From Paenibacillus contaminans (GTDB taxonomy: Bacteria; Bacillota; Bacilli; Paenibacillales; NBRC-103111), in assembly GCF_003285015.1 (NCBI RefSeq), contig NZ_QMFB01000002.1, positions 1-64,000 on the forward strand: DNA of 64,000 nucleotides, given 5' to 3'. The position numbers were made by a program, and so were the translations under genes. The notes beneath the pieces are model-generated. The model was not told where the DNA came from. It made no database searches and was given only the letters and a program-made list of their open reading frames with translations. Below, piece after piece: positions 9,058 to 16,764 of the stretch (position 1 is the stretch's first letter; every line of letters begins with the position of its first letter).

Positions 9058-9327
9058 TTAATTCACCCGCCGCGTGCGTCCTGTCAGCTTCTGCTGCATC
9101 TGCCAGCGTTTCATCCTTTTTACTTTGACGAGCTCGGCACGCGTTTCTTCATCCACGCCAAGTATTTCATGCAGATTGGCAGCCACGATCAGAATGGCGA
9201 AGCAGATCCAGACGATGGAAAATACGGTCGGAAGCGTAAGCCCCCCGCCTACCTGCAGCTGAGGCACCGCAAAAATGAGCATGCCCAGCGCGACGCTCAT
9301 ATAGATGACGTGTTTAAAGCCTTTCAT
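9058..9327 (-). CDS. Small two-helix membrane protein, unknown function
   Basis: An 89-aa protein with two hydrophobic helices (HVIYMSVALGMLIFAVPQ and TLPTVFSIVWICFAILIVAANL) and a basic, soluble C-terminal tail rich in K, R and Q (VKVKRMKRWQMQQKLTGRTRRVN). AAAGGAG precedes the ATG by 9 bases and a good terminator follows, so it is a genuine single-gene unit. No family was recognised. Confidence 0.75.
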   Translation of the reverse strand: MKGFKHVIYMSVALGMLIFAVPQLQVGGGLTLPTVFSIVWICFAILIVAANLHEILGVDEETRAELVKVKRMKRWQMQQKLTGRTRRVN

Positions 9328-9481
9328 CGGCAGTCAACTCCTTTTAATAGCAAATGTAGTACAAGATATGCCCCTGAAGGCTTGTTTATGCCAGTTCATT
9401 AGGCTCTTCCAACGCATGAATGTCAATTGTCCGACTTCATTCATATCCTTTAGCATGACCAATCAGCAAGGAGAATGATAG

Positions 9482-10750
9482 ATGTCCGACAACACACGCA
9501 ATAGACAGCAAAACCGCCGGGAAACCATATACAGAGTTACCGGCTACGGCAACGACATCAACCAGTTTCTATGGCCGTGGGATGCGAGACGCAGCAGGAG
9601 AAGGAAGGAAATCGATTTTGATCAAGGTCTCGAAGACTTTCAGCCCTTCCAAAAAAGCAAACGCAACACAGGACTCGAAAACCTCCAGCACATTCAAAAA
9701 AGCAAGCGCAACACGGGCCAAGAAAACCTCCAGCGCGTTCAAAAAAGCAAACGCAACACGGGGCTCGAGGACGTCCAGCGGGTTCAAAAAAGCAAGCGCA
9801 ACACGGGGCTCGAGGACGTCCAGCGGGTTCAAAAAAGCAAGCGCAACACGGGGCTCGAGGACGTCCAGCGGGTTCAAAAAAGCAAGCGCAACACGGGGCT
9901 CGAGGACGTCCAGCGGGTTCAAAAAAGCAAGCGCAACACGGGGCTCGAGGACGTCCAGCGGGTTCAAAAAAGCAAGCGCAACACGGGGCTCGAGGACGTC
10001 CAGCGGGTTCAAAAAAGCAAGCGCAACACGGGGCTCGAGGACGTCCAGCGGGTTCAAAAAAGCAAGCGCAACACGGGGCTCGAGGACGTCCAGCGGGTTC
10101 AAAAAAGCAAGCGCAACACGGGGCTCGAGGACGTCCAGCGGGTTCAAAAAAGCAAGCGCAACACGGGGCTCGAGGACGTCCAGCGGGTTCAAAAAAGCAA
10201 GCGCAACACGGGGCTCGAGGACGTCCAGCGGGTTCAAAAAAGCAAGCGCAACACGGGGCTCGAGGACGTCCAGCGGGTTCAAAAAAGCAAGCGCAACACG
10301 GGGCTCGAGGACGTCCAGCGGGTTCAAAAAAGCAAGCGCAACACGGGGCTCGAGGACGTCCAGCGGGTTCAAAAAAGCAAGCGCAACACGGGGCTCGAGG
10401 ACGTCCAGCGGGTTCAAAAAAGCAAGCGCAACACGGGGCTCGAGGACGTCCAGCGGGTTCAAAAAAGCAAGCGCAACACGGGGCTCGAGGACGTCCAGCG
10501 GGTTCAAAAAAGCAAGCACAACAAAGAGTTCGAGGAGCTGAAAAACGATCTAGGAAACAAAAGAAAAGCCGGGAACGAGACTGACCGGCGCGATCAAGGA
10601 AACAAAAGAAGAACCGAGAAAGAGAAGCGGCAGCGCGATCACAAAAGCCATAAAAGCTCGCGTGACAATACGCGCAAGAAAAAGCCGCGTCCGCCAAAAG
10701 ACGATATCAGCCGCTTCTTATGGACATGGGACCTTTACTACCAAAATTGA
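9482..10750 (+). CDS. Tandem-repeat basic protein (20 or more units of 15 residues), candidate spore-coat protein
   Basis: Hydrophilic, strongly charged protein of 422 aa. The body consists of 15-residue units NTGLEDVQRVQKSKR: seventeen in a row are identical (the last ends KSKH), preceded by three variant units (QGLEDFQPFQKSKR, NTGLENLQHIQKSKR, NTGQENLQRVQKSKR) and followed by units that decay while keeping the 15-residue register (NKEFEELKNDLGNKR, KAGNETDRRDQGNKR, RTEKEKRQRDHKSHK, SSRDNTRKKKPRPPK). Both ends carry the same motif, NDINQFLWPWD near residue 25 and DDISRFLWTWD at the C-terminus. AAGGAG lies 8 bases before the ATG, and CATATCCT at 9442 fits a mother-cell sigma -10. I do not recognise the family; the neighbouring Cys-rich repeat gene and YheC/D genes suggest a spore surface role. 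Reversed-frame ORFs over the repeats are artefacts. Confidence 0.7.
   Translation: MSDNTRNRQQNRRETIYRVTGYGNDINQFLWPWDARRSRRRKEIDFDQGLEDFQPFQKSKRNTGLENLQHIQKSKRNTGQENLQRVQKSKRNTGLEDVQRVQKSKRNTGLEDVQRVQKSKRNTGLEDVQRVQKSKRNTGLEDVQRVQKSKRNTGLEDVQRVQKSKRNTGLEDVQRVQKSKRNTGLEDVQRVQKSKRNTGLEDVQRVQKSKRNTGLEDVQRVQKSKRNTGLEDVQRVQKSKRNTGLEDVQRVQKSKRNTGLEDVQRVQKSKRNTGLEDVQRVQKSKRNTGLEDVQRVQKSKRNTGLEDVQRVQKSKRNTGLEDVQRVQKSKRNTGLEDVQRVQKSKHNKEFEELKNDLGNKRKAGNETDRRDQGNKRRTEKEKRQRDHKSHKSSRDNTRKKKPRPPKDDISRFLWTWDLYYQN
9755..10519 (+). repeat. Perfect 45-bp minisatellite, 17 copies
   Basis: 765 bases consist of seventeen head-to-tail copies of a 45-bp unit that starts AACACGGGGCTCGAGGACG and ends AAAAAAGCAAGCGC; I see differences only in the last copy. 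The period keeps the reading frame (15 codons). Units outside this block, both before (9620-9754) and after (from 10520), match only partly, which points to recent homogenisation of the core. All six frames stay open through the block because the unit lacks stop codons. Confidence 0.97.
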
Positions 10751-10915
10751 ATGCGGCCGCAGCTCGAAGCTCCGGGTCGGGCAAACGCCTCAGATCCGGT
10801 ACAGATTAACAGAGCGGTTAGAAAAATAAGGCATTTCTAGTATGTTAAGAATCTATATCAATCTCTCATTCAGGTCATACTCTGTATTATGCCACTCAGA
10901 AAGGAGATTGATAGA

Positions 10916-11290
10916 ATGTCTAAAAACAGAAAGAAAAGCCATCATAATTCCTTCGATCCTTGTAAAAAACGTGAAGAGAAAAAATGTGAAAAAAGTTTCC
11001 GTAAGTGCAAATGCGAGAAAAGCTTCGAAAAATGCACATGTGAAAAGAGCTTCCGCGAGTGCAAATGCGAGAAAAGCCACAAAGAGTGCAAATCCGAGAA
11101 AAGCCACAAGGAGTGCAAATCCGAGAAAAGCTTCGACAAATGCAAATGCGAAAAAAGCCATCGCGAATGCAAATGCGAAAAAAGCCACAAGGAGTGCAAA
11201 TCCGACCACAAAAGCTTCCGCAAGTGCAAATGCGAGAAAAGCTTCCGCAAATGCAAATGCGAAAAAAGCGACCGCAGCAGAAAATGGTAA
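10916..11290 (+). CDS. Cys/Lys/Ser-rich repeat protein, CotG-like candidate spore-coat protein
   Basis: A 124-aa protein built from 9-residue units of the form C-K-C/S-E-K-S-F/H-x-K/E, about ten copies between residues 22 and 118, with 19 cysteines and a large excess of lysine and glutamate. The composition (K, S, C, H, R) and short degenerate repeats recall CotG-type coat proteins, which are CotH kinase substrates; no cotH is in the window. The start ATG 10916 follows AAAGGAG at 9 bases. A mother-cell sigma type -10, CATACTCT, lies at 10876-10883. A strong terminator follows. A 156-aa ORF in another frame with histone-like composition is a by-product of the repeats. Confidence 0.75.
   Translation: MSKNRKKSHHNSFDPCKKREEKKCEKSFRKCKCEKSFEKCTCEKSFRECKCEKSHKECKSEKSHKECKSEKSFDKCKCEKSHRECKCEKSHKECKSDHKSFRKCKCEKSFRKCKCEKSDRSRKW
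10979..11269 (+). repeat. 27-bp degenerate coding repeats
   Basis: About ten imperfect copies of a 27-bp unit (core GCAAATGCGAGAAAAGC) encode the Cys-rich 9-residue repeat. Unlike the 45-bp array just upstream, the copies here have diverged, with one unit lengthened by a codon (KSDHKSFRK). Confidence 0.85.
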
Positions 11291-11340
11291 GCTTCTTCAC
11301 CTGCTAGGCTAGCGGCCTGAAGCGCTGAGCTCCAACGCGA

Positions 11341-11379
11341 AAGCATCCCGAACCGAGCCGCTCGGTTCGGGGTGCTTTT
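11341..11379 (+). terminator. Strong Rho-independent terminator
   Basis: AAGCATCCCGAACCGAG pairs with CTCGGTTCGGGGTGCTT around a CCG loop, followed by TTTT. It ends the Cys-rich repeat gene. Confidence 0.92.
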
Positions 11380-11522
11380 ACATATATCGCCGGTTTTGAA
11401 ACGGCCGCTTTGTTTTGTTGCGTTCCGCATGCTTCACCCCCGCCCGCCAAACCGCATACAAGCCCGGGCCGCAGGACACGCGGCGCTTCGCTTTTTTCCA
11501 TAATGGGCGCGCATTTTGCAAT

Positions 11523-11550
11523 CACCAAGGGATATATGTCCTCATATGAT
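11523..11550 (+). promoter_or_regulatory. Sigma-K-like promoter of the ATP-grasp cluster
   Basis: CACC at 11523-11526, 16 bases, CATATGAT at 11543-11550. This fits the sigma-K consensus (AC at -35, CATAnnnT at -10, spacing 15-17). It lies 58 bases before the first ATP-grasp gene, in a 317-base gap that otherwise holds only the preceding terminator and GC-rich filler. In B. subtilis, yheC and yheD are sporulation genes, so the match is expected. Confidence 0.6.
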
Positions 11551-11607
11551 GGAGTAGTCATTGGATGACAAAGAAAGGCAACTGTTGATGCAGGGAAGGA
11601 GATCCCG

Positions 11608-12981
11608 ATGGCTGCAACAAAAATCGTCATTCATGTGCAAAACGGAAGCCTTCTTCCGAATGAACGTACCGTCGTGTTGAGCGCCACGCTCATGAAACGG
11701 TGGAAGATTCCGGCGGACAGTGAAATCGGACTGCAATTCGGTTCGCAGCGCAAAGCGGTGTCCGTCGTTTCTGCCGCTAAAATCACTTCCATGCGGCTGC
11801 ACGAAGCGTTAGCCAGCCATCTCGGCATTCATCACGGCAGCAAGCTTTGCATCAGCTATTCACCCGAAGCGAGAACGCTTCGTGTCGGACCGCTTGTAGG
11901 TGTTCTGGTCAGCCGCACCTCCAGCGATCCTGAAAAGCCGTTCGGGCCCATTTCCTCCTTCTGCAGGGAATTGACGAGTGCCTGTGAAGCTTACGGCGGA
12001 CTCGTCTATTTTTTTACGCCTGAGGATATCACGACGTCGGCGAACTCGATACAAGGCTGGACGTTTACGGACAGATGGAGCCGCCAAACGTTCCCGATTC
12101 CCGATATCGTCTACAACCGGCTGACGACTCGCAAGCTGGAGAACAGCGCCGGCGTACAGCAGTTTATGCGGGACGTCAAATCTCGATTCGCCACAACGAT
12201 CTTCAACGAAAAGTACCTGAACAAAACGGAGGTGTTCCAGGCGCTTCAGAAAGACGAGGCGCTGCAGTCTTATTTACCGGAATCGCATCTGTTCAAAAAC
12301 TACCTGACCCTCAAAAAAATGTGCGGCAAATACGGAACGGTGTTTCTCAAGCCGGTTACCGGAAGTCTCGGCAAAGGCATCATCCGGATTACGAAGCTGG
12401 CGAACAGCACCTACCAGTGTCATTACACGGGATTGGGCGGCATACGCAGTCAATCGTTCCCGAAGCTCACGCCGCTCTACAACAGCATTTCCGGTAAGAT
12501 GAAGACGCGCCGCTACCAAATTCAACAAGGTCTGAAGCTGCTGGAAGTAAGCGACCGGCCCGTCGACTTTCGCGCGCTGGTGCAAAGAGGCAAAACAGGA
12601 AACTGGGAAATCACATCGACGGTAGCGCGTATAGCGGGAAATGAAACCTTCGTCTCCAACCTGGCCAGAGGCGGTACGTTAAGCCCCGTCCAGGACGCCA
12701 TCATGAAATCGAAGCTGATTTCGACCCAGAAATCGGCGGTGCCGCAGCGCATCAACAAAGCCGCGCTCGATATCGCCAAAGGCATCGAAACGCAGATCGA
12801 CGCGCATTTCGCCGAGCTCGGGATCGACTTAGCCGTCGATCCTCACGGCAAGGTTTGGCTGCTGGAGGTTAATTCCAAGCCGTCTAAGGACGATAACTCG
12901 CCGCTCAACGCCACGACCAAAATACGTCCTTCCGTCAGGCAAATCGTCCGCTACTCGCAGCATCTGGCGAAGTTTCGCTAA
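11608..12981 (+). CDS. YheD-like ATP-grasp protein 1 (spore-coat associated)
   Basis: 457 aa. An N-terminal domain of about 95 residues is followed by a linker domain with PFGPISSFCRELTSACEA and PDIVYNRL (about 165-172), then an ATP-grasp fold: FLKPVTGSLGKGI (K248, G-rich loop 252-257), IQQGL, VDFRALVQ, and the metal-binding end ELGIDLAVD...VWLLEVNSKP (D407, E420, N422). ATP-grasp enzymes join a carboxylate to an amine or thiol through an acyl phosphate; the substrate of the YheC/D group is not known to me. AAGGAG lies 8 bases before the ATG. First gene of a five-gene tandem on the same strand, with gaps of 0 to 45 bases. Confidence 0.87.
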   Translation: MAATKIVIHVQNGSLLPNERTVVLSATLMKRWKIPADSEIGLQFGSQRKAVSVVSAAKITSMRLHEALASHLGIHHGSKLCISYSPEARTLRVGPLVGVLVSRTSSDPEKPFGPISSFCRELTSACEAYGGLVYFFTPEDITTSANSIQGWTFTDRWSRQTFPIPDIVYNRLTTRKLENSAGVQQFMRDVKSRFATTIFNEKYLNKTEVFQALQKDEALQSYLPESHLFKNYLTLKKMCGKYGTVFLKPVTGSLGKGIIRITKLANSTYQCHYTGLGGIRSQSFPKLTPLYNSISGKMKTRRYQIQQGLKLLEVSDRPVDFRALVQRGKTGNWEITSTVARIAGNETFVSNLARGGTLSPVQDAIMKSKLISTQKSAVPQRINKAALDIAKGIETQIDAHFAELGIDLAVDPHGKVWLLEVNSKPSKDDNSPLNATTKIRPSVRQIVRYSQHLAKFR

Positions 12982-13006
12982 CGGCAACAAGAAGAGGTGG
13001 ATCGCA

Positions 13007-14155
13007 ATGGAACGGTCGATTGGCATCATGGTATGCGAGACGGAAGGCGAGCCCCCGTTCGCGGACAAAAGCTTCTACGCCAAGCTGTGCGCGGCAGGCG
13101 AAGCTCTTGACGTGCGCGTATTCGTTTTCTCGCCCGGCCGGTTCGATCCGGCAAGCCGCACGGTCATCGGATATTCGTTCGACTGTACCGAGCAAACATG
13201 GGTACGGCGAAAACGGACGATGCCGAAGCTTATATACGACCGTTCCTTCTATCCCGACAACAGCCGCTATGTTTCCCATCGGACGGCCGTTCACGAGATG
13301 CAGCGATTGTCGCCGGTCAGACTGCTCGGGCGGGCGCTCTCCGGAAAATGGGAAGTGCAGCGCTCGTTATCCGCAGATCCTTTGCTGAAGCCTTATTTGC
13401 CGGTAACGGAAAAGCTAAGATCGATCCGGCAGCTCGAGGAATGGCTAAACGATCGAGGCGAAGCGTTCTTGAAGCCGGATGCAGGCACGCAAGGAAAAGG
13501 CGTGCTTCATGTTTACCGTTGCGAAGAAGGACTCTACCGCATGAACGGAAGGGATCGCGACAACCGGGTCGTCAACGAGCGCTTCGACAGCCTGACGGCA
13601 CTCCTCGATAACGTCAACCGCCGGACGAAAGGACGGCAATATTTACTTCAGCAATATTTGACGCTGGCTTCACAGAGCGGCGAAGCTTTCGACATTCGTT
13701 CCCTCGTGCAGAAGGACGGCACCGGCCGCTGGCAGCTGACCGGCATGGCGGTTAGACGCGGTCAGCCCGGCAGCGTCACCTCCAACATTCACGGCGGAGG
13801 GGTTGCCGAAGAGCCGCTCCCCTTCCTGCAAGCGGAGTTCGGTTATCGGACCGCGCAATCGCTCGCGCTCAAGCTTAACGATCTTTCTTTACGCATTCCG
13901 CAAACGCTTGAAGGACACTATGGCAGGCTAGCCGAGCTCGGCATCGATCTTGGCATCGACCGCAGCGGGAACGTGTGGATTATCGAGGTCAATTCCAAGC
14001 CAGGCAGGACGGTGTTTACCCAAATGGCCAATGAACGGGCGGCGGTTTCTGCCGTAAGCAATCCGATTGCCTATGCCCGATTTTTGCTTGATTCCGCCAC
14101 GCTAATCAGACCGCATTGGCCGATGCTAAAGCCACAGGCTTCCCGAAAGCCTTGA
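13007..14155 (+). CDS. YheC-like ATP-grasp protein 2
   Basis: 382 aa, without the extra N-terminal domain seen in the first and third copies: it begins directly at the SIGIMVCETEGEPPFADKSFYAKLC pre-grasp region. ATP-grasp landmarks: FLKPDAGTQGKGVLHV, QYLLQQYL, FDIRSLVQ, ELGIDLGIDRSGNVWIIEVNSKP. GAAGAGGTGG lies 6 bases before the ATG. It follows copy 1 by 25 bases. Length and layout match YheC (about 360 aa) rather than YheD (about 450 aa). Confidence 0.87.
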   Translation: MERSIGIMVCETEGEPPFADKSFYAKLCAAGEALDVRVFVFSPGRFDPASRTVIGYSFDCTEQTWVRRKRTMPKLIYDRSFYPDNSRYVSHRTAVHEMQRLSPVRLLGRALSGKWEVQRSLSADPLLKPYLPVTEKLRSIRQLEEWLNDRGEAFLKPDAGTQGKGVLHVYRCEEGLYRMNGRDRDNRVVNERFDSLTALLDNVNRRTKGRQYLLQQYLTLASQSGEAFDIRSLVQKDGTGRWQLTGMAVRRGQPGSVTSNIHGGGVAEEPLPFLQAEFGYRTAQSLALKLNDLSLRIPQTLEGHYGRLAELGIDLGIDRSGNVWIIEVNSKPGRTVFTQMANERAAVSAVSNPIAYARFLLDSATLIRPHWPMLKPQASRKP

Positions 14156-14175
14156 CAATATAGGAGGGTCACCTG

Positions 14176-15543
14176 ATGAGTTCGACAACATGCACCGTGC
14201 TCGTTTCCCAGCAATTTGTCAACACGGTCACGCTCTCGCGCGAACTGGCCAAAACGCTCAAGATAAGCCCGACTAAGACGATCACGGTCAGATTGGGATC
14301 CAAATCGGTAACCGTACCGCTCAAAATTATGAATCGCAAGGGCAGCGTATGCTCCCTGCCTCAATCGGTCGCCTCGATGCTCAAGCTGCCGTGGACGGGA
14401 TCTTGCCAAATCCGCTCTACGAACGGCGACGACATTCAACTGGGACCGCTTGTCGGCGTCCTTGCATCCAACACAAGCGATATGCAGCAGCCATTCGGCT
14501 CTCTAACCCCGTTCGTCCGCGATTTCATGAGGGCGGGAACGAACAAAGCTTTCTACTACGCCTTCTCGCCGCAGCAGGTCAATTGGAGCGAGGGAGTCGT
14601 AACCGGGCTTATTCCCGATGAAGAAGGAGGCTGGAAGCGCAAAACGCTGCCGCTTCCCGACGTCGTCTACAACCGATTATCGAGCCGCAAAGCGGAGAAG
14701 ACCATCAGCATGGAGAGCTTCAAGGATAAATTCGTACGCCGTAAAATCCCGCTCTTCAACTGGAGTTTCTTCGATAAATGGGATGTCTACCGGCTGCTCG
14801 AGGGCGAGGACGCCTCCAAGTATGTACCCGAATCGATCATCGATCCTACGCCCGAAGAGATCAAGAAGATGATGGAGAAGCACCGCTTCGTTTTTCTGAA
14901 GCCGACGAACGGCAGTCTCGGAATCGGCATTTACCGGCTGACTTACAATCCCGACAAAGGCTACTTCGCCCGGTTCCGCAAGAACGGCAGCAATACGCTG
15001 ATCCGGTTTCCCCGCTTTGAAGGCTTGATGAAGATGCTGTATCGGCACAATATAAGGCTGCAAAGCTATGTTCTGCAGCAAGGAATCCGCTTGATCGAAA
15101 TCGACAGCTGTCCGATCGACTTCCGTTTTCATATGACCAAGAACGGAATGAATGAGTGGGTACCCACCGGAATCGGCGCGAAAAAAGCCGGACGCGGCAG
15201 CGTAACGACCCATGTCAGAACAGGCGGACAGCTGCTGACGCCCGAGCATGTACTGAACCAGTTATTCGGCCATCGCGCAGATCAAGTGCTGGAGCATGCA
15301 AAGGAGGTAGCCATTCAGCTCGCGGAGGCGATCGAACGCCGTTATCCGCATCCGCTCGGGGAGCTCGGCTTCGATATCGGGATCGATTTGAACGAGAGCG
15401 TTTGGATGTTTGAAGCGAACGCCAAACCGGGACGTTCGATATTCAAGCATCCTTCCTTGAAAGCCCAAGGAAAGGCTTCCATCTCGAATCTGGTCGATCA
15501 CTGCTTATACCTGAGCCGGTTTCGGGTGAGGAGGGAGGGGTAA
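14176..15543 (+). CDS. YheD-like ATP-grasp protein 3
   Basis: 455 aa with the longer layout: an N-terminal domain (STTCTVLVSQQFVNTVTLSRELAKTLK and following, to about residue 95), then GPLVGVLASNTSDMQQPFGSLTPFVRDFM, PDVVYNRLSSRK, FLKPTNGSLGIGIYRL, YVLQQGIRLIEIDSCPIDFRFH, and ELGFDIGIDLNESVWMFEANAKPGR. In the glycine-rich loop the usual GKG is GIG, so the lysine found in copies 1, 2 and 4 is replaced. The last grasp motif reads FEANAKP rather than LEVNSKP. TAGGAGGG lies 9 bases before the ATG. The stop TAA abuts the GTG start of copy 4. Confidence 0.86.
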   Translation: MSSTTCTVLVSQQFVNTVTLSRELAKTLKISPTKTITVRLGSKSVTVPLKIMNRKGSVCSLPQSVASMLKLPWTGSCQIRSTNGDDIQLGPLVGVLASNTSDMQQPFGSLTPFVRDFMRAGTNKAFYYAFSPQQVNWSEGVVTGLIPDEEGGWKRKTLPLPDVVYNRLSSRKAEKTISMESFKDKFVRRKIPLFNWSFFDKWDVYRLLEGEDASKYVPESIIDPTPEEIKKMMEKHRFVFLKPTNGSLGIGIYRLTYNPDKGYFARFRKNGSNTLIRFPRFEGLMKMLYRHNIRLQSYVLQQGIRLIEIDSCPIDFRFHMTKNGMNEWVPTGIGAKKAGRGSVTTHVRTGGQLLTPEHVLNQLFGHRADQVLEHAKEVAIQLAEAIERRYPHPLGELGFDIGIDLNESVWMFEANAKPGRSIFKHPSLKAQGKASISNLVDHCLYLSRFRVRREG

Positions 15544-16719
15544 GTGAATGCAGCCGGACCCAAAACGAATCATTCGGTTCACACAGTCAACGGAACGCCC
15601 TACCTTTCCCTGCAGGAAGCTCCGGAACACACGTTAGCCATCCTGACCACGCATGACGAGGATAGACCGTTCAAGGGCAATCATTTGAATTTCATCGATC
15701 TGATTGCCAAGGGCAAAGAGCTCGGTACGTTCGTGTATGTCGTTACCGTAAAAGACATGAGAATGAGCGGCAAACGGGTACCGGGCTATACGTATGACGA
15801 GGAGACGAAAAACTGGACGCATCAGATGCTGCCGCTGCCCAATGTCGTCTACAACCGGATTCCGACGCGCACCGACGAGCTTCAGTCTGACGTGCAGCAA
15901 ACAATCGAGGCTTGCCTGCGAAGCTCGCAAGTCCGGTTGTTTAATCCTTCTTTTTTCAACAAGTGGACGTTGTTCGAATGGCTCAGCAAAGCGAAGACGA
16001 CCAAAAAATTCATTCCGGCGACGAAACGGCTTTCCCAGTCGGTGGAGCTCGATTCGCTGCTGCAGCAGCACCCGATCGTCTACTTGAAGCCCGTGCGGGG
16101 GAAAGCGGGAAAAGGCATTATGAAGGTAGAACGGATCGGTGCGCGAACGAAGCTTCCTTACTTGCTCACCATGCAGAACGATAAAGCGAGCGTCGTTACA
16201 CGCCATCCGCATTTGGGGCATCTTTGGAACAAATTAAAAACGATGATGACCAGCGAGGAATACATCGTGCAGCAAGGCATTTCGCTTGCAAGCTTTAACA
16301 AACGGCCGTTCGACCTTCGCGTGCTGGTGCAGAAAAACCATCTCGGCCAATGGAGCCTTACCGGTATCGGCGCGCGAGTCGCCGGTAAGCAGAGCATCAC
16401 GACCCACGTACCGCGCGGCGGGCGGATCGACGAGCCGGAGAAGCTGCTGAATGCGGTTTTCGGTCCCGAGCTGACCAAGAGCATTTTCGTGCGCGTAAAA
16501 ACGGCGGCGTTCGCCATCGCCCGGCAGATCGAGAAAGCTTCCGGGCATATTCTCGGCGAAATGTCGATGGACCTCGGAATTGACGGTGCGGGGCAAATCT
16601 GGTTTTTTGAAGCAAACTCCCGTCCGATGAAATTCGACGAGCCGGATATCCGTAAAAAATCGCTCGAGCGCATTATCCAATACAGCCAGTTTCTAGTCAA
16701 ATCGCGAAAGAAAAAGTAA
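15544..16719 (+). CDS. YheC-like ATP-grasp protein 4
   Basis: 391 aa with GTG start directly after the stop of copy 3 (TAAGTG); the ribosome site AGGAGGGAGGGG lies inside the 3' end of copy 3, so translation is coupled. Landmarks: HTLAILTTHDEDRPFKGNHLNF, PNVVYNRIPTR, YLKPVRGKAGKGIMKV, YIVQQGISLASFNKRPFDLRVLVQ, EMSMDLGIDGAGQIWFFEANSRP. The final motif has FEANSRP. Same family and probable cellular role as its neighbours; which of the five is catalytically active cannot be decided from sequence alone. Confidence 0.86.
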   Translation: MNAAGPKTNHSVHTVNGTPYLSLQEAPEHTLAILTTHDEDRPFKGNHLNFIDLIAKGKELGTFVYVVTVKDMRMSGKRVPGYTYDEETKNWTHQMLPLPNVVYNRIPTRTDELQSDVQQTIEACLRSSQVRLFNPSFFNKWTLFEWLSKAKTTKKFIPATKRLSQSVELDSLLQQHPIVYLKPVRGKAGKGIMKVERIGARTKLPYLLTMQNDKASVVTRHPHLGHLWNKLKTMMTSEEYIVQQGISLASFNKRPFDLRVLVQKNHLGQWSLTGIGARVAGKQSITTHVPRGGRIDEPEKLLNAVFGPELTKSIFVRVKTAAFAIARQIEKASGHILGEMSMDLGIDGAGQIWFFEANSRPMKFDEPDIRKKSLERIIQYSQFLVKSRKKK

Positions 16720-16764
16720 CGCGCAGCAGCCAAGGAACCGCATTTACACGGGGTGGTGGAATCG

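Noticed and set aside
9620..10519. Possible CRISPR array
   Set aside because: Units are head-to-tail without spacers and the period preserves a reading frame.
9558..10697. Long minus-strand and alternative plus-strand ORFs (379, 316, 319 codons) over the 45-bp array
   Set aside because: The repeat unit contains no stop in any frame, so all frames stay open; only the frame at 9482 has a ribosome site and natural ends.
10842..11312. Alternative ORF with histone-H1-like composition (KARKSANPRKA)
   Set aside because: Shadow frame of the Cys-rich repeat gene, without a ribosome site.
12935..13294. Minus-strand ORFs over the ATP-grasp genes
   Set aside because: GC-rich coding DNA gives many antisense open frames; none has an independent ribosome site.
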